Shown here: one piece after another, positions 44,016 to 56,540 of the stretch
Layout of the letters: the number at the start of each line of letters is the position of its first letter
How positions within the stretch are numbered: position 1 is the stretch's first letter
DNA from: Blasia pusilla
Lineage: Eukaryota > Marchantiophyta > Marchantiopsida > Blasiales
DNA length: 64,000 bases
Assembly (NCBI GenBank): GCA_050084515.1
Contig: CM114271.1
Location: forward strand, 11,098,001 to 11,162,000
Direction: 5' to 3'
The notes under the pieces: generated by a model
The model's input: the letters and a program-made list of their open reading frames with translations, nothing else
Database searches by the model: none
What the model was told of the DNA's origin: nothing
Translations under genes and position numbers: made by a program

Positions 44016-44619
44016 TTGCCAAAATGTGGAAGAGGAAAAAAAAATCAGTGGGACTGCCTAAGCATTGAGAACAAAAGTGCAAAAAAATTCACAAAAAAAC
44101 TTTCCTCTCTTCAACCCAACAGAAACTCTCTTCAAATCACATGAAACTCTCTTAAAAAAAAAGTATCTCTTTGGGTTAAAGTTAGTTTCCTCTCTTCCTC
44201 TCCTCTTACCACTCCTCCATCCTTGTTTGACTCCAGTGTTGGAAGATAAAGTTTTAGATTTACCCCTCTTAATGGCAATCTGTGCAAACACCTGAGCATA
44301 TAAGACCTTGATTGTTGTAATTTGTTGTGATGGGACACCCAACTCTTCATATAAGCACAAAATTTCTAGCTCAATATAATAGGAGCCCCTTCACAATAGG
44401 AGTGAAAACCATAACTTGTCGAGTTTTGAGCCTCGAAAACTTCTCAGCCACATCGACTTGGTTATAAGTGGAGGTACTAAATACGCATCGTAGCATCTTG
44501 TAATATCTTCCATCAACAAATAGGTACCGAACGCTTTCATCAAATCGGCCATGACATACATGCATGCCCATGCATTTAGGATCACATACACATAAGCATA
44601 AACACCTTTTTTTTTTCAA

Positions 44620-45325
44620 TGACATGATATTGCCATAAGGACTCAAAAGAATCCTACTCAATGCCCTCTTCTACCTTCTTAACACCTCTTTTTCTACCCT
44701 CCACCCTCATCAAGGAGACCAAAAATCATGAAACTTTTCCCAAGATGGCACTCCAAACACAGGAACACAAGGCAAAAGAAAAAACTTCAAATGACCACTC
44801 ACACATTGAATTAAAAATCGTAAACCCTAAAAATGGTCTTTCATTTTTGGTTTGAGCATGGGGGGAGGACTAGGAGATCTGAATTGTTGAAGGTGTGGAG
44901 GGATAGAGTTCCTTGGCCTTTACCAAGTTTCAGCACCATCGAATAGTGGGAAGAAAAGTTGACCCCATGATAACATGAAAATGCCACAAGGACTTGAAAG
45001 AATCCTACTCAATGCTCTCTTCCTCCTTCTTGACCCCTCTTTTTCTACCCTCCACCCTCATCAAGGAGACCAAAAATCATGAAACTTTTCCCCAGATGGC
45101 ACTCCAAACACAGGAACACAAGACAAAAAAAAAACTTCAAATGACCACTCACACATTGAATTAAAAATCGTAAACCCTAAAAATGGTCTTTCATTTTTGG
45201 TTTGAGCATGGGGGGAGAACTAGGAGATCTGAATTGTTGAAGGTGTGGAGGGATAGAGTTCCTTGGCTTGTGCCAAGTTTCAGCACTATCCATTGGTGGG
45301 AAGAAAACTTAACTTGGCGACAATA
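44620..45325 (+). repeat. Tandem duplication, 351-bp unit
   Basis: A segment with GAATCCTACTCAATGC..TCTTC and CAAGGAGACCAAAAATCATG starts at about 44641 and again at 44992, with a third partial start near 45318. Identity looks high. No gene was recognised in it; the 44213-44620 flank also shows none. Confidence 0.85.
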
Positions 45326-45353
45326 TGAAAATGGCATAAAGAGGTGGAACAAT

Positions 45354-46361
45354 TGTCGCGACCCTCATAGCCAAACGAGTGCCAAGTGGAACATCCAAAC
45401 TCTAGCGTACTCACGCTAGGATGGTTTGCGCTTTGGAGTTAAAGAAACACAAGGGCGAGATGCAAGCAAGGCGAGCGCTTTGAGTGTTTCGTGCATTTAT
45501 CCTGGCAACCATGAAATCAAAACCAAACGCGGAACTCAGACTTGAGAGGAGTCAAGTCTTGGACGAGACTCGGCCAAAGGGGTAAGAACCAGACTTGAGA
45601 CGTGGGCGGCGTTTGGGAGTTTTGGATTGTACTTTTGACCATAAATTTTAGTCCCAAGATGCGTTTGGGACAAGTAAGATAGCATTGGAAATCTTGTGCT
45701 CAGCCGGTTCGAACTTACCAAAGATCTTGGAAAACGCTTGCGCAAAGGCCGAGATCTGGGCCAAAACCGAATGTAAGAGGAGTCGGGTTGAGGGCCAAAA
45801 AGAGGGGCCCGAGTGGTCTTTCCCAAAGGTAGGGGGACCCCGGAGATCCCCAGAAGTACTAGTAAGGGGAAAGGTCTCCAACAGTGCTTGGGACTCGAAC
45901 TCCACTTTGGGGTGCCGCGGGGCTACTCAAGGGCACGGAACGGATCGGGAGTTTGGCGTTGGGAATCGAAACTCGAACCTAGTCCAATAGAGTGGATTTT
46001 GGAGATCCCTATTGGAGTCCAATTCGCGACTCATATTATTGTTGAGTCTCGGTTGGAGCTCATGCGAGGTCTGTTGGACAGTTGGGACCGCTAGGCGCGC
46101 AAACGCCGCTTTAGGTGCCTGGACTAACCAAAAAGTTTGTCCCAAGTCTCGGAAGACTTGCCCGTGTTGGGAACCTAGGAATGAGGGAAGGTTGAGCTTG
46201 ATGAGATGCCGAGTTGAGGACTCAGTGAGTTGGAAGGCCGCTTGACCCAAAGCCTGACTAATGTGAGCTCGTTTGGGTGCAGGTTGGCGATGAGAGCGTG
46301 TCCTACTGAACGTATGCTTCTGCAACACTAAGATTGACGTTGAAGGAGAGTAGGCGCACGA
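45354..46361 (+). repeat. LTR-like repeat family, near full-length copy
   Basis: Begins TGTCGCGACCCTCATAGCC and ends GGAGAGTAGGCGCACGA, about 1 kb. It is the longest copy of the family also found at 33889, 34747, 37910 and 59726. No coding capacity was recognised and no target duplication was found. Probably a solo LTR of an LTR retrotransposon. Confidence 0.65.
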
Positions 46362-48463
46362 AAAAAAATCCTAGCCAAATTCATCCTCTTCATTCTCCAA
46401 CTCTCTTTTAGTACCCGCCCCTTGAACCAAGGGTCGAAGAATGTTCAAAAAATTTCCAGAGGGCAACTCAACCCCAGGAACGCATGACATATACATCCCA
46501 ACAACAATAAAAAAAACGGTAACATTGGAACATGAAATCACTAAAACACATCAGTCGTTGTTTATGACTTAGTATTACTAGGCAAGTGAAACAAATACGA
46601 CTAGTCTTGACTAAAGGGTATTGATAACTACTTTAGTGAGGAGCAGATGACTGTGTGAGTTGTGCAAATATTAATTTTAGGACTAAACCATTTTAGTCAT
46701 AATTTGAGTCATTCTTTTAGTTAGTCGTTTAAAGCCTAGTCATAAAAACCACACATTTCTTCTAGTGTTCGAAACTCTAAATTTTACAAGAAAGCAATTC
46801 AAGGAGAAAGGTATTTGACTGGTCTTGCGGTTTCATTGAGATATAACAAGAGCATTTGAGAGTATATCATTGGTGATGCAAGATATTCGTTTTTACCTTG
46901 GCTCATTGTCCCTTATCTAGGAGCAAGTGGTAGAAAAGAGGCATGGAATTATCTCCATTCTGCCATGCGTATGTGTGTGGAGCGAGTAGGAAATCCGAAA
47001 GAGAAGGCAAGAAAATTCCGCAGCTCGAAGTGGAAATGGGGCCCGGATATGGCGCGTAGCACCAGCGGATTACTAGTGCATGTCGTTCCTACCTCTCTCC
47101 ACCGAGAACTCACATTTGACACACGAAAGACAAGAACAACAAAGAACAAGAACGAAACACCACTACCTGCGTGAAAAAAGGTAGGATTCAAGTGGGGCAG
47201 GTGGTGCACAGCCTTCATTATTACTCCTTACAACGCACTCCTCTCACGAAGCACTTCTCGCACGCTCATACGCCACGGCCCTCCGAGTCGCGTAGGTTTA
47301 TGCCACACCACATCCCCAGATGAAGAGCCAAGTGGGGAGTCAAACTAGCGGCTCTACTATTTCCACGGGTGCTCGACTATAGTTTCGTTGCCCTGCCCTC
47401 TCTATGTCTGGTTATGCGACGTGTGGTCACCACGCTTAATTGCGGAGTTTAAGGGCCATAGTAGGGGCCGTAAATACCTGATGCCATGGGCCGAGTTCTT
47501 CGGCCGGAAGCTGTGGAATCCTAAACGCACTGGTCTTCCGTCAGGTCATTCATTATTGAATGAAAAATGAAAAATTGTTTTAAAAAAACGATTTGTTTTC
47601 AAATGAAAACCGGCACTAAAGGTCTCATAGGGCTGAGCGGCCTTCTTGTGCCCAAAAATATTGCGAAAAACTAAGTACGCCAATCATAAAATCAGGTGGC
47701 CGACGTGAATTGTTCCATGGAATCGCGAGCGGGAGACCATGTGGGTACTATACGGGGGTGTGCCCTAAACGTTTGTACCCGGGGTAATTAGATAAAGGAG
47801 CACGAGCAGCACTCGAAGATGGATGGATAGATAGATGAGATTCATGAACACGAGGAGCGCCTGAAGATCTAGAAATAAGATTCGTGCGCTCAAGTAGTGT
47901 TGGAGGATGGAGTGATAAGATGTATGGACGAGAGCAGTGTTCCAACTAGTGATGAGATACATGATGTCAAGCAGATGTTTGTAAGATTTAGCGACAGAAC
48001 GGACGCATGACTCTCGGGAATAACCAGCATGAGCAAAAGGATGTTTCCAATTAATCTTGAAAGATTGGTCGACAATAATGCGTCAATCGGACCTTTCCGG
48101 TAAGTACGGTTTCCCTACTCTTCTCAACTGGAGCTTCATCTCTTTACTTACAACGTTTTACCCCGGGGCCAATTGGAGATAAGTCGTACGAAGTCCCACG
48201 CATTGATCGATCAACGGACGGACAGGCAACGCGTGATGGATTGACCATGAACACTGCAAGTGCAAGAAATCACGAGGCGCAATCAGATTTTGTCACACTG
48301 TCCAGTGTGGTTTGAGTGCTTGCGAGCGGGTATGCACAGCTTAAATCTACATCCCCCCACAATGCTCGAAGATGTCTGTGTGCATCGAGTTACTTCGTGG
48401 ACATGCCATGCCGTTCCATTAGCGATTGCGATAGGTAGCCTGGGAAGCAAATTGCAGCGGAGC
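46362..48463. other. Region without recognised gene
   Basis: The region includes AT-rich sequence with no gene. At 47220-47570 there is a GC-richer block with a short open frame (WAEFFGRKLWNPKRTGLP) that looks unlike its flanks and could be organelle-derived; I could not place it. The minus open frame at 46949-47218 has no recognisable family. Confidence 0.4.
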
Positions 48464-49732
48464 TTACCAATTGGTCAGCCTGACTTCTCGAGTGTGCACT
48501 TGCAGATCCTTCAACCACCAGTTCTTGAGATTGTGGTTGAAATAGCGATAATCACCTAAGTCCGACCACAGATCCAAGCTAGCACCCGGACAGAAATGGA
48601 GCACGGCAGATGGTACGAGATGCATGGGCTTGGAGCCCATGAAAGCCAGGCCTCGACCAGAGTAGGGTGCTGCCATGGATGAGACTCGAGCACCTAATGA
48701 CCCGTCTCTTGCAAGGCGCTCGTGGTTGTGGAAGTACTCCCAGTATCCTCGACAGATTGGGTCGCCTTTGTTGATGTATAAGTGAGGAGTCCACTGCCGC
48801 AATCGATAGTACTCTGCCGTAATGGAAGATCGAGCCTCGACATCCATGAGAAGATTTGTGAGCCCGACGACACTTGCGTAGCGAAGCACGCGCACTGTGC
48901 TCCACAGCCCTTCATTCTCAATTAGCTCGTGGGGACCTGGAAACCAAGTGTAGGGATAGACAGGATTGAACAAGTGAGACTCAATGTGAATTCCCTCAGC
49001 TGCTAACGTCCTCGCAACAAGCAAACCTAGAGCTGCTCCCAATGAGTGGCCGACGATACAGACATTGTGGCTCCCATGAGTCGCCACAGCGCTCCTGACG
49101 ACGCCCAAAACTGCGCTGTAGCGTGGCGTCTCGTGCAGGCGCTGCACAGGTATGTGCATATTGTGCCATCCATCGTCCACTCTAGCCAGGGTTCCCCTGA
49201 TGGCTACCACCACGCTTTGGGGCGGGGGAGCTATGGAGGATGCAGAATTCCAGGCATATACTGCTAGATCGATGCTCTTCTCCTCCACTTCCTGCTTGTG
49301 CCGGCGTTGGGGTCCCCCCAGGACCAACTGCTTCTCCTCCTGCAATCCTACGAGCTCAAAGTGAACGGACTCCCACCACCATCGAGCGGGGGGTTTCCTC
49401 TCGTTGGATATTCCCTCCATGCGTCGGAATTCCAACTCGTATACCCCCTTTACGAGCTTCGCCAGTGTGACTCTTTGATGGGTTTCATCGGCCCAGATCG
49501 AGAGCGATTTGGAAATTGGTGGGGGGTCATCAGCCCATGAATTGTGCAGGACAGGTTTCCGCAAATCACTCAGCCCAACAGATTCCACGGAAGCCTGGGG
49601 ATTCGAGAGCCTCTTCGTAATTGGTAGTCTCTGAGGTCTTGCATCAAAATTGGGAACTCGGTCGACACCTTCACACCGTTGATGGCACCGTATTGACTGC
49701 AATTGACACCATAAGGGCCCGGGAGCCGACAT
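48464..49732 (-). CDS. Alpha/beta-hydrolase, class 3 lipase-like, At4g10955 type
   Basis: A single open frame of 422 aa. The nucleophile elbow GHSLGAALGL (Ser about residue 230) follows a strand (VCIVGHS). Ser230 probably forms the triad with Asp324 (NKGDPIC) and a C-terminal His near 400 (YFNHNLKNWW). The family-typical blocks are present in order: LVKGVYELE, RWWWESVHFEL, SVVVAIRGTL, SHLFNPVYPY, PHLYINKGDPICRGYWEYF and MHLVPSAVLHF. Members are plant esterase/lipase-like proteins with poorly known substrates. The first 40 or so residues are unlike the family; TTGCAG lies just inside the start, so the true start could be in an upstream exon. The coding region is intact. Length is slightly above the usual 350 or so. 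Confidence 0.85.
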   Translation of the reverse strand: MSAPGPLWCQLQSIRCHQRCEGVDRVPNFDARPQRLPITKRLSNPQASVESVGLSDLRKPVLHNSWADDPPPISKSLSIWADETHQRVTLAKLVKGVYELEFRRMEGISNERKPPARWWWESVHFELVGLQEEKQLVLGGPQRRHKQEVEEKSIDLAVYAWNSASSIAPPPQSVVVAIRGTLARVDDGWHNMHIPVQRLHETPRYSAVLGVVRSAVATHGSHNVCIVGHSLGAALGLLVARTLAAEGIHIESHLFNPVYPYTWFPGPHELIENEGLWSTVRVLRYASVVGLTNLLMDVEARSSITAEYYRLRQWTPHLYINKGDPICRGYWEYFHNHERLARDGSLGARVSSMAAPYSGRGLAFMGSKPMHLVPSAVLHFCPGASLDLWSDLGDYRYFNHNLKNWWLKDLQVHTREVRLTNW

Positions 49733-51288
49733 ATTTCATCACATGCAGGTTTCTAATCCTCGAATGCTTCTTCCATGGCTACCAAACATATGCAGTCTAC
49801 GCCATCAAATAGTCGCAGCAGCTGTTTCTAGAAGCGTGTTCTCTCAGTAGTTGTGCCGTGTTACCAATCGTTAGACGTCTGAATTCGGGCATTATCATTT
49901 AGCACATGGGAGCACCTAGCAAACCCCCCTCATGGGTGAATCTCGTCCAGTTGAAGGCTATCCTTATCACTGGACTAGGTACCTACGAACTTTCATCTCG
50001 GCTTGGGTTTAGTGAGCACCGGTAGCTTTCTATGAGATGACATCAGATTGACGTCGTAAACGGAACTCTCCTTGCATCCTTTTCCAAACTTCAGCAGCAT
50101 TCCCATTAATACCAACGATTGCTGCGGGTCATGGCTTTCGTTACACGTCCGTAGATGCGCACGACAACGCACTCGTGCTTGGCCACCAGTCGATTCGGTG
50201 TAAAGCTTCTCCCTATCTCTTCAGCCGATGGAGCATTCGATGGAGCACTCGTGATTTTCGAAAGGATAGTGAGGCTTTCAAGATCCCCGCACTTCTGCCA
50301 TTTCTTTCTGCTACTCACGCTATTCGTCCATGCAGACATTTGCATCAGCCGTCGTACGCAGAATCAATCTCTGAGATCGATCCTTACGTTCGCCATCACA
50401 ACTTTTCAGATTACGCGTAATATATCACACGACTCCAAACCTGGCTTCCCGGGCATCCGCTTATCTCCTGAGGATACCCATCCTCAACATCTGCCACTTT
50501 GCTCCAGAACACTCATCAAAACATTCGTGAACACGGGAATCTGTTTTCTGTCCAAAGGATGTCAGATGTGGACACTAGGGGGTGGAGGGTGTATCATTAC
50601 AAAACCTGGTTACCCGACGATGGCAAGAATCTTTGTTTGACTGTACGGTAGCGGACGAAGTTTACCCGCACAGTGCTACACTAATGGACAGAAAGCTCGG
50701 AGTTTGGGCGCTCCTTAGAAATTTTGCTTGGTTGAGGCTTACGGTGAGTCGAGTGACAACGTGCAGTCGTCAATTTCACCGGGGTAATGTGTGCATAGGC
50801 TTTTGATGTGCGGCACTGAATTCCCTTACCCCGTCTCTTGTACAATCTTTTGTAGTGTGAAAGAAGTGAGTTTCTTAAGTGTAGTTTGGCTCTCAATGTA
50901 GACCTGTCGTATCGGGGAATGACATGACATAAATTTGTATCCGGTCTCATAGATAGTCCAAATAGAGCAAGGAGAGAGTTTTATCACCGAGTACCAACTG
51001 GATTTCCTGATAAAACTATCGTTTTAAAGACGATAGCTCATTGCAATACTCCCTTGAAATCCAGTTGTTAAGAGGTTTGAGTGGGCCGAGTGCCCTATGT
51101 AGAGACAACTCTAAGTTTCTTCTGCCTCTACTAAAGAACATCTGTGTTCGAACTTAGATCTGAGATATGCGAGTATGAATTCTGATGCCCTTCACCTGTA
51201 AGTCAATTCTACACATGTAAAAGATGATTGGGTGTCACTTCTCATTTTCTTGTGATATACAGTGACTTGAACAACTGCCACCTGCCAG
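49733..51288. other. Intergenic region between lipase and quinone oxidoreductase
   Basis: No gene was recognised. Open frames at 50155-50640 and nearby lack a recognisable family. A small structured element lies at 50979-51067. Confidence 0.5.
50979..51067. other. Overlapping inverted repeats, possible small structured RNA or foldback
   Basis: CAACTGGATTTC (50995-51006) pairs with GAAATCCAGTTG (51056-51067). Inside that, CTATCGT pairs with ACGATAG (51017-51038). GTTTTATCA (50979-50987) can instead pair with TGATAAAAC (51008-51016). The stems compete, so two folds are possible. No RNA family was recognised. Confidence 0.45.
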
Positions 51289-54200
51289 CTAGGTTGTGAG
51301 CAAAATCTTGCCAACATGGGCGCTTGATTCCATCAGCTCATGGGCTTTTGGTGCTTGTCCCAAAGTGAATGAGGCGTGTATAATTGGCTTCACTTTTCCT
51401 GCTTCAATCTCAGGCCAGACATGCTTCAGCACCTCTGCGACAATTTCAGCCTTGTTCTCTGGAGTTCGAGCTCGCAATCCAGCACCTGCCCATCATTCCA
51501 TAAAATTCCACAGATTAGACAATATATGTATCATGCCCGGCGTCTAATCATGATAAGACATCACATTACAGACCACATTCTTGAGTTCCATAAGGGAATA
51601 GTGATAAGAACTAAGAATGATAACTCCCTTGTTGAGAGTGGTCGACTGATAGATAGATGGTACTTTCGATTGAGAGTTGATGATTTTTCTTCGCAACTCT
51701 ATCATCAAATAAAACCGATACCACCATGCACCAACATTACCTCAACCACCTTCCCCTCAGATATGAACCTACTACTGATGATGCTGTTCCTTGACCCAAA
51801 CAGATGAAGACATTTCTTCCACAACGAATGTTTCTGATAAGCCATGGTGGAATATATAGAACAGAATGAGAGAAAACCTATCACAAGGTCTGGATGCTGC
51901 CATTCACTTACTAAGTTGATATCTCCTGGCCTTCCTCAAGAATTAGGTCAAAAGAATCAATACCTTGAATGGTGAGACGTTTTCCCATGATAGGAGCAAA
52001 GTTCACATGCGGTGCCATTGAACCTCCCATGAACCCAATAAAGAAAAGTCTCCCGTCGACACTGAGCGCATCTAAATTCTTCTGGAAATATGATCCTCCA
52101 ATGTGGTCCAGGACAACATTAACCCCTGTACCAAACCCAAAAATTCACAGTAAACCTAACGCAGCATTCACAACTGAAAGCGAACTTGAGGATTACTTAT
52201 AGTTGACTCAAACCCTCAATGTACTCTCGAATCATTTCATCAGTACTCCACGGAGAAAGACATTCATCTACACAAACTCCCTACTGTGTACATGGGTATA
52301 GACAACTGCTCATAACTCCAAAAACTGACTTCATAGTATCCAAGCACCCAATTGAAAGAGAATATTGATGAAGCTGAGTAGAGAAAGACATGTTTTGGCG
52401 TTGCTAACCTTTGCCATTGGTCTCCTCTTTCACCCTTGCCACAAAATCGTCTTCTTTGTAATTTATGGCAACATCTGCACCCAGTTCCTTGCAAACTTCT
52501 GCCTTCTCCTGGTTTCCTGTCGAGTTTCAAAAGCTAACCTGAGTGCTTATCACCAAGACCATCTGGTAAGAAATATTTACTATATTTTACTTGTACTTGG
52601 CCTTAACTAAGGCCAATTGCTTTCAATATCTATATTTTGACCAACTCACGACTGGGAATCTGTCCACAATCTCAATTTATGAAGATTTCTAAGTCGGTCC
52701 TATAATTCTCTTGGTCGGGAGTAAAGCTTCATCATGAAATGGCAAAGTCTAATCACTGGAAAATGGTGTATCGTACTTCACATTTTGAATTGAAACCATA
52801 CATGTTTATTCGAGCTTCTGATGAAATTTAAGAGTTACAAACAACGGCATCAAGCCATTTGGACCTCTTCTTAGAGCACTGCTCAGATTTCTTCATTGCT
52901 CTGAATTTTGCTTACCTACTGTGCAAAAGACGGTAGCTCCCTTTGCCTTGGCTATTTGGATGGCAAAAGTTCCTATTCCGCTTGAGCCTCCATGTATCTG
53001 AATGACCAGGAGTTACAACAAATGTATGATATCCAAAATGTTAAAGCAGAGGATCGTGTTAGACGTAATCCAAATATTTGACGTCACTGATTCAGTGAGT
53101 ACTAAATGATTGCTCAAAGAACAAGTTCACATGAACGGTCAGATTTATAGTACTGTTGAAGTCTTCCTGGCCTTCTATCCTCCAGGCTTCATGTCCTCTT
53201 CGTTAAGAACAAGTGCCTTCACTACTTCAGAACGAAAATCTTTTCACAGCCAGCTCTGGTCGTCACCATCACTGTATGAATGTTAGTCACCTCTAGCCTG
53301 AGAGGCGGCTACAAAAATTCTATTCAAGCCCGGTTCAGAAGTTTGCGAGATTAAGTTCTTCTTATTACTCCACACGAGTATTAGAGTTAGCGGTCGGAAA
53401 TTAGCGTCTGCCCAATTCTTCCATATTCCAGAGTTGATTGAATCATCGACCATCAAATGTCTAATAGAAGAGGGAGGAGAAGGGTGAGGAGAGAGCTAAC
53501 CAGGACACTCTCCCCCGCTGAAAGCTTAGATGTCATGAAGATTGTGGACCATACAGTGCACGCAACTTCAGGAAAGGCAGCTGCCTCTGTTACTGAAAGT
53601 CCCTTCGGGACGGGGAGAACTTGGCCTTCCAACACCGACACCTTTTCTGCGTAACCCCCACCAGACAGTAGGGCACATACCTGCGCTTGACAATGTAAAA
53701 GTCTTGATCAGATTCAGCCACGAACGACTGGAATGACTGTTCAAACAAACCTTGACCATCGCATGCATGCAGGTGGGGTGGAGTGTGGGGAGTGAGTTAA
53801 GGTGAGGTGAGATGGGAGACGGGGGGGGGCAACACAGGCCCGACCAGTTCTCTAACTCATGCGAGCTATCGCAAAGCTATCACAATAAAATCACACACAG
53901 GACGTTTTGAACAATTTCCCTTACAGATATGTTCATCTGGAGACTATAGCCCTTCTCTCTGAGAAAGCTATGACTCACCCACTCCTTGCACTTCTGAACG
54001 CTGTAGCTTACAGCTGGATGCGCAAATTTGAACTCAAACGAAAATTTCCAGGAAGAATTGGGAGCGGATCTCTCACCCACGCAAGCCATTTCATATGAAG
54101 GGCTGGGGTGTGTGTGTGTGTGGGGGGGGGAGGAGGGAGAAGAGACGTAGAAAGAGAAGAAGGAAAAGAGGGCTCTAAATCGTACAAGAGCGATTTCTGA

Positions 54201-54510
54201 ATCCATGAAAAAATTGCAGCTTTAACAAGCAGAACCGCAAGGTTCACTCTGAGACTTACCTCATCGCCTACTTTCCATTTCTGAACCTCATCTCCAACAG
54301 ACTCAATTACTCCGGCACACTCCAATCCAGGGTATAAGCTTGCTCCTGGAGGTGACGGATACTTTCCTTCCCTCTGCAAAGTGTCCGCTCTATTGATCGC
54401 AGTGGCTTTGATTCTGATCACAACCTCCCTCGGGCCGCCAAGCTGGGGATCTTCCACTTGTCTAAGCTCCAAAACCTGCGGACCTCCCGGCTGTGAAATC
54501 ACTACTGCCT

Positions 54511-54514
<4 letters not shown>
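51289..54514 (-). CDS. NAD(P)H:quinone oxidoreductase, PIG3/TP53I3-like, six exons
   Basis: Exons 54514-54260, 53680-53501, 52997-52916, 52516-52409, 52125-51964 and 51485-51289 join in frame to 984 nt (327 aa), matching the 325-335 aa of the family. It is a zinc-free medium-chain dehydrogenase/reductase. The N-terminal GroES-like fold ([51 protein letters not shown]) is followed by a Rossmann domain with [31 protein letters not shown] and [11 protein letters not shown], then [14 protein letters not shown] and a C-terminal [22 protein letters not shown]. The enzyme reduces quinones or related enones with NADPH. The start is placed at MKAVV; an upstream in-frame ATG would translate the GA repeat as an RE repeat and is rejected. 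All splice sites are GT-AG. Probably functional. Confidence 0.95.

Positions 54515-54546
<32 letters not shown>
54515..54546 (-). repeat. GA repeat abutting the quinone oxidoreductase start codon
   Basis: About 16 CT/GA dinucleotides end directly at the ATG (minus strand 5'-(GA)n-ATG). GA-rich leaders are common in plants and bind BBR/BPC factors; here it lies in the 5' UTR. Confidence 0.9.
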
Positions 54547-54550
<4 letters not shown>

Positions 54551-54854
54551 TTCTGTTTCTTTGATTGTCAATTCTGATCACCCAGCAACAGATCGATCGA
54601 TCCACTGTCGACGACAGTTCCGTCCCTCCCTCCTCAAGCGCTCGCTTGCACTGTAGATCCAGAACCAGAACTACATACACAGCCCTTACTCTTCCTTCCT
54701 CTCTTTCCCTTCGCTGGTGTACGAAACGGGGAGTTTTTTCGTGGGACCTGGTACATTACTGGAAATGGTAAATCGGGAACGGAAATTCCGGTTTTTGAAC
54801 CGGTTTTCACATATGGAATACAAAGAGCGTCCTCAAATCCAACCGGTTTTTCGT

Positions 54855-54893
54855 TTAATATTAAAGCTGGTTTCCAACCAGCTTTAATATTAA
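54855..54893. other. Perfect 18-bp palindrome with 3-nt loop
   Basis: TTAATATTAAAGCTGGTT (54855-54872) and its exact reverse complement (54876-54893) flank TCC. It lies about 340 bp upstream of the quinone oxidoreductase start, with CCGGTTTTT / ACCGGTT motifs nearby on both sides. Confidence 0.9.
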
Positions 54894-54899
54894 TCGGAA

Positions 54900-56540
54900 A
54901 TTCTCAAATTTAACCGGTTAGCCTTATTCGTAACCCCGGATCTCCCCGATCATTGAACGATACTACTCTCGCTGCTTGCATTCCACTGCATGGGATGCCA
55001 CGTCATGCCTGGAAACACGGGTTTCACATCATTCCCATTGGACCCGGTTCCGGCCTGTTGAGGTCTGTGCCCTCTCTTGTATCGTGATGGGTTTTTATCT
55101 TTTATCTATTATATATATATTTTTAATTTTATTTTTCGGTTAGAGGTCTCATAAATCATATAATCTACAAGCATTTACTTGTCTATTCATGTATTTTCTC
55201 TTAGGGTTTAGAAATACATCTTCAAGAAGATATCGCACATTAAAAGATAACTTGTCTAGGAAATCGAAAAATAACATCTGTATTTATGTCATAAATATCT
55301 CTATTTCTTAGACTAAGAATAGTTGTATCTCTCAAGAAACCAATGTCATGGAATTGGTTAAGAGAATTTTCGACACTATTTTTGCCAAATGTGGCCAATT
55401 AAAACATTTTGGGGTTTCCTAAACCCTTCATTATTTCAAATTTCCTCGAATTCGTGCTTCTAGGTAAAATGAGGACTTAGGTCTGTTTAATCTCAATCAC
55501 GTCTTCTCCACATCAACAGTTCCACTCATCTTTCTTGTGTACAATTGATTCTCGTATTCCACCAAGAAACAACATATGAGAGATAAAATGTTCTCGATGT
55601 TTATTGAACAATTTTTCTTTATATCTCGTTCGTGCTATGGCTTACAATTGATTCACTGACAGTCAACTTGCAAAAAAGTCTTTGTGGTCGGACATTCAAA
55701 TGGCTTAGATGTACTTGTGTTAATTGATGGGAGAAAATTTTTATTCTTGATTCGTAAAAAAAGGTTGTTATTGCGAGCCGGGTAGCCGTCCTTTGGAAAA
55801 ACAATTCATGATGAAATCCTTCAGAGCCCGAGGGTCACTAATCATCGGTTTTGTGATGAACACGTACACGTATGATAGCCAGTGCATGGAATTAAATAAG
55901 GTCACCGCGACATGCCGTACTTGATCAGCTATGTGTGGGGAAAGTGAAGAATGAGGTTGCCTTCACCTTAGCAACATTCAAATGCAGACTAAAGGTTATG
56001 CTTTTAGGTTCAAAATCTGCAAAAATGGAACTTAAGTTCTAATTATGTCTAAAGTCTTTGTCCTCTAGTCTTGGTGTCAAGGCTCCAACCTTGATCTTCG
56101 TCACAAGGATTATTATATGGTTAGTTATTAGAATTGAAGTGCTGATGTGGGTGAAGTCCTTGTGACCGCGAGAAATCAAACATTATAGATTATGAAACTA
56201 AATTATTCTACGACCCATATACAATGGTAGGGGCAAAAGTTTGAATGTGGCCCGGTAGCATGGATGGGTTAGAGAAAAGACACACTTTACAAAGGTTCGT
56301 CCGTTGGGCTGCCGGAATACAACATGGAAATAAGTACAATCAGTGTGTTGGGAGGTCAGCTGTTTGGTGGGTCTCTATCTTCAATGTGGTTGCAGGAAGT
56401 CAGGAACGAGTCCCAAATCCTCCTCTTCTTCTAAAAACAAAAGAGAAAAAAAAACTAGTTTAGCATCAACTGGAATATGTCCGCACAAGGACTTGTTCCG
56501 GCTACCCATCAACTCCATCCAACGGAATCGTATCTTAACA
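54900..56540. other. AT-rich region without recognised gene
   Basis: No coding region, RNA gene or clear repeat was recognised. Confidence 0.45.

Noticed and set aside
46949-47218. 89-aa minus-strand open frame with a hydrophobic stretch
   Set aside because: No family, no splice context and no codon pattern to support a gene.
53821-53830. G-run as a quadruplex regulatory site
   Set aside because: A single ten-base G-run in an intron does not make the four separated tracts needed for a confident call.
54515-54571. N-terminal extension of the quinone oxidoreductase (MTIKETETQRERERE)
   Set aside because: It is the translated GA microsatellite; the family starts at MKAVV.
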